Shown here: piece after piece, positions 58,391 to 64,000 of the stretch
Layout of the letters: every line of letters begins with the position of its first letter
Numbering within the stretch: position 1 is the stretch's first letter
Assembly (NCBI GenBank): GCA_022647575.1
Contig: JALCKY010000001.1
Span: 310,001-374,000, forward strand
Origin: Lachnospiraceae bacterium
GTDB taxonomy: Bacteria > Bacillota > Clostridia > Lachnospirales > Lachnospiraceae
Direction: 5' to 3'
Length of the DNA stretch: 64,000 nt
Program-made: the position numbers and the translations under genes
The notes under the pieces: model-generated
What the model saw: the letters and a program-made list of their open reading frames with translations, nothing else
The model's database searches: none
What the model was told of the DNA's origin: nothing

Positions 58391-58530
58391 AAGGCTCGAT
58401 ACCTCCGCTGATTCTTATTATAAAGTCCATCCTCAGCGGAAGGAAGAGGATTCTGATGCGGGAGATAAAGTCGTGTAAAACGGGAAGAAAAAAAGGGAAC
58501 GATGTGGATAAAAAATCTTAAAGAAAAAGA

Positions 58531-58574
58531 AAAGTACTGGAATCCGGGGCTGTGCCCCGGGAAACCAGTACTTT
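58531..58574 (-). terminator. Terminator-like hairpin at the right end of the IS
   Basis: AAAGTACTGG pairs with CCAGTACTTT, and inside CCGGGGC pairs with GCCCCGG. On the minus strand it is followed by TTTTCTTTTTCTTT. It would stop transcription from lgt entering the transposase gene. Confidence 0.8.
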
Positions 58575-58587
58575 GTCTTCAGTCTGA

Positions 58588-58611
58588 GGAGGAAACCAAT
58601 CGGTTTCCTCC
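58588..58611. repeat. Right flanking 24-bp direct repeat (hairpin without T run)
   Basis: Second copy of the sequence at 56870-56893. On the minus strand it is the hairpin following lgt, but now leads into the IS end instead of a T tract. Confidence 0.75.
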
Positions 58612-58669
58612 ATCCTGTTTCTGTATTCCGGAAAGCAGCTGATTCCTGCCCTCTTACGGTTCTTCCCTG

Positions 58670-59617
58670 TCAGTCTGACGGCTTTTCAGCATCATCCTGC
58701 CCGGCATCCGATGCCGTCTCATTGTCTTCACTGCCGAAGGCCGCCCTGAAAGGCAGCGGCTTTCCTTTCGCCATCCTGCTCCGCACGATCACGATGTATA
58801 CGGCCGATGCGGCAGCCGCGGCAGCCGACACGACCATGGATACCGGAATCGAGGTATTCGGAATGATGAGCTGATCCGTCCTCAGCGACTCCACCCAGAA
58901 CCTTCCGATTCCGTAGCCGATGATGTAACGGAAGAAGTTTTCTCCCCTGAACTTCACCTTGTTGCGGAAAATGAACAGGAGGATCAGCAGCGCCAGATTC
59001 CACATGCCTTCATATAGGAAGGTCGGGTGCACCTGGATGAATTTGATGCCGTCGATGCTGACGACATGGTTCCACATTTCCGTCGTGATCTCATTCGACC
59101 TCACGGCCGAGACCGGAAGCTGCATCGCAAAGAGACCGTCCGTATAGCCGCCGAAAGCTTCGCGGTTGAAGAAATTTCCCCAGCGTCCGATGATCTGTCC
59201 GGCAGCAACGCCCATGACGACCGTGTCGAGAATCGTCCAGATGTTCTTATGCTTTACCCTGCAGTAAACGGCTGTCGTGATGATTCCGGCGATCAGTCCG
59301 CCGTAGATGGCGATGCCGCCGCCCCGCAGGTTGAGGATCTGCAGCAGGTCGTTCTTATAGCTGTCCCACTGAAAGGCAACGTAATAGGCACGGGCGCCGA
59401 TAAATCCGAAAATGACCAGCAGGATAAAAAGGTCGATGTAGTTTTCGCTCTTCTGCCCGGTCTCCTTCGCGCGGAGCGAAGTCAGCCACAGTCCGACCAG
59501 CAGGGCGGTCGCCATCGTGATCCCGTAGATGGCAATCGTGAAATTTCCGATTGCGATCGATTTGATGACATAGTCAAAGTGTATTCCCAGATGCGGGAAA
59601 TTAATCTGATAGTCCAT
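58670..59617 (-). CDS. lgt: Prolipoprotein diacylglyceryl transferase
   Basis: Lgt transfers diacylglycerol from phosphatidylglycerol to the lipobox cysteine of prolipoproteins, such as the BMP lipoprotein here. The 315-residue protein has about seven transmembrane helices. The signature GQIIGRWGNFFNREAFGG is present, as are GGIAIYGGLIAG and HPTFLYEGMWNL. The C-terminal 40 residues are an acidic extension. The gene follows ychF by 14 bases. Confidence 0.96.
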   Translation of the reverse strand: MDYQINFPHLGIHFDYVIKSIAIGNFTIAIYGITMATALLVGLWLTSLRAKETGQKSENYIDLFILLVIFGFIGARAYYVAFQWDSYKNDLLQILNLRGGGIAIYGGLIAGIITTAVYCRVKHKNIWTILDTVVMGVAAGQIIGRWGNFFNREAFGGYTDGLFAMQLPVSAVRSNEITTEMWNHVVSIDGIKFIQVHPTFLYEGMWNLALLILLFIFRNKVKFRGENFFRYIIGYGIGRFWVESLRTDQLIIPNTSIPVSMVVSAAAAAASAVYIVIVRSRMAKGKPLPFRAAFGSEDNETASDAGQDDAEKPSD

Positions 59618-59631
59618 ATTCTCCTCCGGCC

Positions 59632-60738
59632 TCAGACATTAAAGCGGAACAGGATCACGTCACCGTCCTGTACGACGTAATCTTTTCCTTCCATCCTGAT
59701 CAGTCCTTTTTCCTTCGCAGCCGTATGCGATCCGCAGTCCAGAAGATCCTGATAATTGATGACTTCCGCCTTGATGAAGCCGCGCTCGAAATCCGTATGG
59801 ATCTTTCCTGCCGCCTGAGGAGCCTTGCAGCCGATCGGAATCGTCCACGCGCGCGTCTCGTCTTCCCCTGTTGTAAGGAAGCTCTGCAGTCCCAGCAGGT
59901 GATAGCTTGCCGCAATCAGTTTTTCAAGACCTGATTTCTTAATGCCGAGCCCTTCCAGGAACTCTTTCTTTTCTTCATCGGACAGCTCGGAGATTTCCTG
60001 CTCGATCTGTGCGGAAATAACGAAGACTTCGCTGCCGTGCTCCTTGGCGATTTCCTTTACTTTTTCCACGAACGGGTTGCTGGCTCCGTCGTCTGCGAGG
60101 TCATCATCCGAAACATTTGCCGCATAAATGACCGGCTTGTCCGTCAGCAGGTCCAGGCTTTTGCGGAAAGCCTCATCATCTTCGTCGGCGAATTTCTCCA
60201 GCGTGATTGCCAGATTGCTTTCTTCCAGATGGGCCTTCAGGGCCTCCAGGACTTTCAGTTCTTTTGCGGCATTCTTATCCGCACCGGACTTTGCCGATTT
60301 TCCGGTCTTCGAAATCCTGCGGTCCAGAACATCGAGATCCGCAAAAATCAGTTCCAGGTTGATGGTTTCGATGTCCCTTGCGGGATCAATGGATCCTTCC
60401 ACATGGATGACATTGGGATCTTCGAAGCAGCGCACGACATGCACGATGGCATCGCATTCACGGATGTTCGCCAGGAACTGGTTGCCCAGGCCTTCACCCT
60501 TGGAAGCACCCTTGACGAGGCCGGCGATATCGACAAAATCAATCGTCGCCGGCGTCACCTTTTTCGATTTGCTGAAATCTCCCAGAAGCTTCAGTCTTTC
60601 ATCCGGCACCGTTACGACGCCGATGTTCGGGTCGATCGTACAGAAGGGATAATTCGCCGCATCTGCTCCGGCCTTGGTCAGTGAATTGAAAAGCGTGCTC
60701 TTGCCTACATTCGGTAAACCGATGATTCCCAGTTTCAT
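59632..60738 (-). CDS. ychF: Ribosome-associated ATPase YchF
   Basis: YchF is an Obg-family P-loop protein that prefers ATP to GTP and associates with ribosomes. The 368-residue protein has LPNVGKSTLFN at the N-terminus, DFVDIAGLVKGASKGEGLGNQFL (G3 region), IYAANVSDDDLAD at the altered G4 and the C-terminal TGS domain ending KDYVVQDGDVILFRF. It overlaps thiN by 4 bp. Confidence 0.97.
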   Translation of the reverse strand: MKLGIIGLPNVGKSTLFNSLTKAGADAANYPFCTIDPNIGVVTVPDERLKLLGDFSKSKKVTPATIDFVDIAGLVKGASKGEGLGNQFLANIRECDAIVHVVRCFEDPNVIHVEGSIDPARDIETINLELIFADLDVLDRRISKTGKSAKSGADKNAAKELKVLEALKAHLEESNLAITLEKFADEDDEAFRKSLDLLTDKPVIYAANVSDDDLADDGASNPFVEKVKEIAKEHGSEVFVISAQIEQEISELSDEEKKEFLEGLGIKKSGLEKLIAASYHLLGLQSFLTTGEDETRAWTIPIGCKAPQAAGKIHTDFERGFIKAEVINYQDLLDCGSHTAAKEKGLIRMEGKDYVVQDGDVILFRFNV

Positions 60739-61391
60739 TTTTCTTCCCTGTCCTTTGACATGATCAGCATCAGGATTCCCCCTGTGAAGGAAATGCCGGC
60801 TGTCTTCGATTGTATTTCATTGCTGACTCCGACGGTGCCTCCGCGCGCAAGCGTGTAATTCTCCAGCGGATAGCGAAAGCCTGTCAGGGTAATACCCGTC
60901 ACTTTTTCCGAAAACGGAAGCAGCGAGACATACTTGCCGAACGCCTCTTCCTTCCGGATCCGGAGCGGTGCATCCAGCAGCAGGATGCGGTTCTGCGGGT
61001 CGTCGATTTCCGCCGGTATCTTCTTCTTCAGCGGAATCAGCAGGATCTGTACATTTGCCAGGAAATGATCCAGACGCCCTCCTGCTGCTCCCAGCAGAAA
61101 GATCCCCTCGCTCTTTTCCTCAACCGCCTTCCTGACCGCCGCTTCCGTATCCGTAAAATCTTTTTCCGCATGATAATGCTCCGTCGGCACGCCGGCTTTC
61201 TCATACCGGCTGACCAGTTCCCTGCCGGCCGAATCATAGTCCCCCAGGATCAGATCTGGTACCGTCCCGATCTCATCCAGCACATGCAGCCCGCGGTCCG
61301 CCGCAATGATTTTGGCGCCCGGATGCCCTGCCAGGAAATCCCGGACAAATCCGGGGTCTGCCTCTCCGCCGCTGACGACGATATGCTTCAT
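60735..61391 (-). CDS. thiN: Thiamine pyrophosphokinase
   Basis: This enzyme converts thiamine and ATP to thiamine diphosphate. The 218-residue protein has IIAADRGLHVL, DLILGDYDSAG, HAEKDFTDTEAAVRKA and LGAAGGRLDHFLAN, all family motifs. Its genomic place after rpe and rsgA is standard in Firmicutes. It overlaps rpe and ychF by 4 bp each. Confidence 0.95.
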   Translation of the reverse strand: MKHIVVSGGEADPGFVRDFLAGHPGAKIIAADRGLHVLDEIGTVPDLILGDYDSAGRELVSRYEKAGVPTEHYHAEKDFTDTEAAVRKAVEEKSEGIFLLGAAGGRLDHFLANVQILLIPLKKKIPAEIDDPQNRILLLDAPLRIRKEEAFGKYVSLLPFSEKVTGITLTGFRYPLENYTLARGGTVGVSNEIQSKTAGISFTGGILMLIMSKDREEK

Positions 61392-62053
61392 GACCCGCTA
61401 CGTTCCCTGAAACGGGCCAGTACTTTTCCGACGTTCTTTTCGATATCCCCGTGAAAGATCATGCTGCCCGCCACAATCACATTGGCCCCGGCATCGAGAG
61501 CTTCCGGCAGCGTATTCTCATTGATTCCGCCGTCGACTTCGATATCGAAGGAAAGTCCTGACTCTGTCTTCATTTTCTTCAGTGCTGCAATTTTCTCCGT
61601 CGAACCCGGCAGATAGGCCTGCCCGCCGAATCCCGGTTCCACGGTCATCAAAAGGACCATATCGACATCTGCCAGATACGGTTCAACAGCCGAAAGCGGG
61701 GTCGCCGGCTTGATCGTGATTCCCGCCTTCTTTCCGTATTTCCGGATTTCCGCAATGGCGGCAGCCGGATCCGGAGCCGCTTCCTGATGGAACGTAATCA
61801 TATCCGATCCCGCTTCCGCAAAGTACCTGATGAGACGGATCGGATCCGTAATCATCAGATGCGTATCCAGAAAAAGGGAAGTCTCCTTCCGGACCGATTC
61901 GATGACCGGTATTCCCAGCGAAATATTCGGTACGAATACCCCGTCCATGACATCCATGTGAAGCCATGTCGCTCCCGCTTCTTTAACTTCCCGGATCTGC
62001 TCTCCCAGCTCATTGAAATTGGCCGCCAGGACAGACGGTGAAAGAATATACAT
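61388..62053 (-). CDS. rpe: Ribulose-phosphate 3-epimerase
   Basis: Rpe interconverts ribulose 5-phosphate and xylulose 5-phosphate in the pentose phosphate pathway. The 221-residue TIM barrel has LSPSVLAANFNEL, WLHMDVMDGVFVPNIS, DTHLMITDP, VLLMTVEPGFGGQAYLP and DIEVDGGINENTL, giving the metal-binding His and Asp residues. The start shares a base with the rsgA stop. Confidence 0.98.
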   Translation of the reverse strand: MYILSPSVLAANFNELGEQIREVKEAGATWLHMDVMDGVFVPNISLGIPVIESVRKETSLFLDTHLMITDPIRLIRYFAEAGSDMITFHQEAAPDPAAAIAEIRKYGKKAGITIKPATPLSAVEPYLADVDMVLLMTVEPGFGGQAYLPGSTEKIAALKKMKTESGLSFDIEVDGGINENTLPEALDAGANVIVAGSMIFHGDIEKNVGKVLARFRERSGS

Positions 62054-62943
62054 TATGAGTACCTCCTTTTTTCTTTTTCAGCAAGTTCGCGGTAGATTTC
62101 CGCATAATCTTCATAGCGTACAGAACTGATCCTGCCTTCCGATACGGCTTCCTTGACTGCACATCCCGGTTCCTGCATATGCGCGCATCCCTGGAAGCGG
62201 CATCTGCCTTCATACTCCCGGAATTCGGGGAAGCAGTCCTTCAGTTCCTCTTTCTCCATTTCCGACAGTTCAAATGCCGAAAAGCCCGGCGTGTCCATCA
62301 GAAAAGAACGGTCATCGAGCGGTATCAGTTCGCAACGGCGTGTCGTATTTTTCCCTCTTGCCAGTTTTCTGCTGATCTCGCCGGTTTCCATATGGATGGA
62401 ATCCTGCATCAGGTTCGTCAGCGATGATTTCCCGACGCCGGAAGGTCCGGCGGCAACCGTCGTTTTTCCGATCAGATGCTTCTTCAGCTCTGCGATGCCT
62501 TCTTCCTTTGCGGCGCTCGTCAGAAAGATCGGATAGCCGGCTTTCCCGTATGTTTCCTTCAGAAGCTTCAGTTCCTTCTCCCGGCCGAGATCTTTTTTGT
62601 TGAAGCAGATCAGCACGGGAATCTCTTCCCTTTCCATGCAGATCAGGAAGCGGTCCAGAAGCGTATAGCTGACCTTCGGGTTCTCCAGGGCAAAAATAAT
62701 GAGTGCCTGGTCCACGTTGGCAGCTGACGGCCGGATCAGTTCATTCCTGCGGGGAAGGATTTCCGTTACATTTCCCTTACGGTCCTGACCCTCCAGGATT
62801 TCAAACCGGACATCGTCACCAACCAGGGGTTTTTTCTGTTCCTTTCGGAAGATGCCCCGGGCCCTGCACTCATAAACACCGGATTCCGCTTCGTAAACGT
62901 AGTAGAATCCGGCTATTCCTCTGATGATTTTTCCCTGAGCCAT
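62053..62943 (-). CDS. rsgA: Ribosome small-subunit-dependent GTPase RsgA
   Basis: RsgA is a circularly permuted GTPase that assists late 30S assembly. The 296-residue protein has an N-terminal OB fold, G4 motif FNKKDL, then G1 GPSGVGKSSLTNLM and G3 DTPGFSAFEL, in the permuted order. The C-terminal zinc site is CRFQGCAHMQEPGC. The start overlaps the kinase stop (TGATG), so the pair is coupled. Confidence 0.97.
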   Translation of the reverse strand: MAQGKIIRGIAGFYYVYEAESGVYECRARGIFRKEQKKPLVGDDVRFEILEGQDRKGNVTEILPRRNELIRPSAANVDQALIIFALENPKVSYTLLDRFLICMEREEIPVLICFNKKDLGREKELKLLKETYGKAGYPIFLTSAAKEEGIAELKKHLIGKTTVAAGPSGVGKSSLTNLMQDSIHMETGEISRKLARGKNTTRRCELIPLDDRSFLMDTPGFSAFELSEMEKEELKDCFPEFREYEGRCRFQGCAHMQEPGCAVKEAVSEGRISSVRYEDYAEIYRELAEKEKRRYS

Positions 62944-64000
62944 CAGCCTGCGCTGAACGGGACTTCCCAGTTCGCACGGATGACGTAGCTGCCGTCTACC
63001 AGTTCATACAGATGAACCTTCCCGGTTGCCACTCCTTCCGCACCTGTCGTCTTGAGTTCATACGGGAAAGTGATGGTATCGCCTTCAACGATTGTCGTCT
63101 CCGTAGAAGCGCCGTTGACCGTCTGCTCCAGGGTAAGCCTGTAGGCTCCACCCGTATAGTTGCTCGGGGCGCCCAGTCTCTGGTCGCAGCTCCAGGTCGA
63201 AGCCGTCGACGTCGTCGATGCGGAGGAAGCTGACTCCGATGCCGTCGAAGAAGCGGCACCCGGCGTATTGATCGTCAGCGTGATTTCAGTCCCTGCCGTC
63301 ACTTCCGTGCCTTCATCGATGCTCTGGGCCATGACTTCGCCCTGGCCGACGACATCGGAAGTTCCCGTCGCGATGGAAACGACCAGACCGAGTTTCGTGC
63401 AGGCCTCAGTGGCAACATCCTGCGTCAGTCCGGTATAGCTTCCGACCGTAACCTTCTCATTGGTAGCTGCACCGGTGCTGACCGTAACCGTAATGGCGGT
63501 TGCGGCATCTGCCTTTGTCCCGGCAGCCGGATCGATAGAGATGACGTTGTTCAGCGCCACCGTATCGCTGGAAGCCTTGGCAATCGTAATGTTCGTGAAG
63601 CCGGCTGCCGTCAGTGCACTCTGTGCTTCCGTCAGCGTCTTGCCGGTCACATCCGGGATCGCGATTGCCGCAGGTCCGGAGCTCCTGTAATAATAAATGG
63701 TCGTGTTTTTCTGAACCTGGGTTCCGGCAGCCGGATCCTGGCTGACAATGTTGCCTGCCGCCTGGTCCTCGGAAGCCTGCTCTCCCTGGTATTTGATGCC
63801 GAGGCCGAGCGCCGTCACAGCGGTCTGGGCCTGCGTCTCCGTCATGCCGACGATATTCGGAACCGTCACGACATTCGGGTCTGTAGACGTCGTCGCTGAA
63901 GATGTCGAAACGGATGCCGTCGAAACCGTGGCGCTGGAGGCAGCTGAATCCGTCGAGCCTCCGAACTTGAAGATGCCTGCTGCCCTGCCGATGAAATAAA
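62943..64000 (-). CDS. prkC: PASTA-domain Ser/Thr protein kinase, C-terminal part (cut by window edge)
   Basis: The visible 351 codons are the end of a transmembrane helix (YFIGRAAGIFKFGG region), a Ser/Thr/Ala-rich extracytoplasmic stalk, three PASTA domains (from TVPNIVGMTETQAQTAV, IAIPDVTGKTLTEAQ and VTVGSYTGLTQDVATEA) and a Ser-rich spacer with a final beta-rich domain of about 90 residues. PASTA domains bind muropeptides or lipid II. The kinase domain lies outside the window. Identification rests on the PASTA array and on the prkC-rsgA-rpe-thiN order, which is conserved in Firmicutes. Confidence 0.88.
   Translation of the reverse strand, partial: YFIGRAAGIFKFGGSTDSAASSATVSTASVSTSSATTSTDPNVVTVPNIVGMTETQAQTAVTALGLGIKYQGEQASEDQAAGNIVSQDPAAGTQVQKNTTIYYYRSSGPAAIAIPDVTGKTLTEAQSALTAAGFTNITIAKASSDTVALNNVISIDPAAGTKADAATAITVTVSTGAATNEKVTVGSYTGLTQDVATEACTKLGLVVSIATGTSDVVGQGEVMAQSIDEGTEVTAGTEITLTINTPGAASSTASESASSASTTSTASTWSCDQRLGAPSNYTGGAYRLTLEQTVNGASTETTIVEGDTITFPYELKTTGAEGVATGKVHLYELVDGSYVIRANWEVPFSAG

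Larger units (their letters stand above)
56894..58587 (-). mobile_element. IS1182-type insertion sequence
   Basis: This is about 1.69 kb with one transposase gene. Terminal inverted repeats CAGACTGAAGACAAA are perfect at 56895-56909 and 58572-58586. The left end overlaps the transposase stop region; the right end carries a large terminator-like hairpin. Outside each end is the 24-bp hairpin sequence. The stretch 58391-58530 is AT-rich, probably holds the transposase promoter and shows no other gene. Confidence 0.88.

Noticed and set aside
56870-58611. Treating the 24-bp palindromes as part of extended IS terminal repeats
   Set aside because: The AATC loop is in the same orientation in both copies, so they match 24/24 as direct repeats but only 20/24 as inverted repeats.

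Overview
The window reads as a chromosomal segment of an anaerobic, moderate-GC Firmicute, most likely class Clostridia (Lachnospiraceae or a relative). The grounds are the dgt-dnaG-rpoD order, the prkC-rsgA-rpe-thiN order, a CIRCE-controlled hsp20, NADP-type glutamate dehydrogenase, a group 4 membrane-bound [NiFe] hydrogenase and the dcw gene content. Genus is inference only. Nearly every gene lies on the minus strand, so transcription runs from 64 kb towards 1. The two plus-strand genes are hsp20 and a small protein of unknown function.

Layout from high to low coordinates. 64.0-58.7 kb: a PASTA kinase (cut by the window edge), rsgA, rpe, thiN, ychF and lgt. 58.6-56.9 kb: an IS1182-type insertion beside the lgt terminator, flanked by a perfect 24-bp direct repeat of the terminator hairpin. 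56.8-47.4 kb: a reduced dcw cluster, mraZ-rsmH-ftsL-ftsI-mraY-murD-ftsQ, then ftsZ-nrdR; it opens with a periodic MraZ operator and has no ftsW, murG or ftsA. 47.4-42.4 kb: pyrH-frr-dxr and cdsA-rseP. 42.3 kb: tRNA-Leu(AAG), followed by trmO. 41.4-32.7 kb: a complete Mbh-type H2-evolving [NiFe] hydrogenase with an Mrp-type antiporter module and embedded hypC and hypA. 32.7-31.3 kb: an ECF S-component paired with type III pantothenate kinase. 31.2-28.8 kb: two AraC regulators and an XdhC-like protein.

28.8-16.2 kb is the most unusual part. One tightly overlapping operon holds a TM1266-type regulator, a NifH-like ATPase, a first pair of nitrogenase component-1-like proteins, hypF-hypC-hypD-hypE, a second component-1-like pair, a secreted or anchored protein and a metallophosphatase. 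It has its own near-consensus promoter at the end of xdhC, then a leader of about 160 nt. The leader ends in a perfect 12-bp hairpin plus six U that contains the Shine-Dalgarno sequence and abuts the start codon, which is the form of a riboswitch or attenuator expression platform. HypCDEF make and deliver the Fe(CN)2CO group of [NiFe] hydrogenases, so the operon plausibly serves the hydrogenase 4 kb upstream and also links this chemistry to an uncharacterised nitrogenase-like system. The substrate of that system cannot be read from sequence.

15.6-12.5 kb carries a two-gene AmmeMemoRadiSam system (a LigB/Memo-like + AMMECR1 fusion and a radical SAM enzyme) and a DUF4230 protein. 12.2-10.4 kb has hsp20 divergent from an alanine-type aminotransferase. 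10.1-5.0 kb is a BMP-family nucleoside-type ABC transporter whose lipoprotein is intact, while the ATPase and both permeases are broken by many single-base indels and the ATPase has lost its 5' end. gdhA, a frameshifted dgt, dnaG and partial rpoD fill the remainder.
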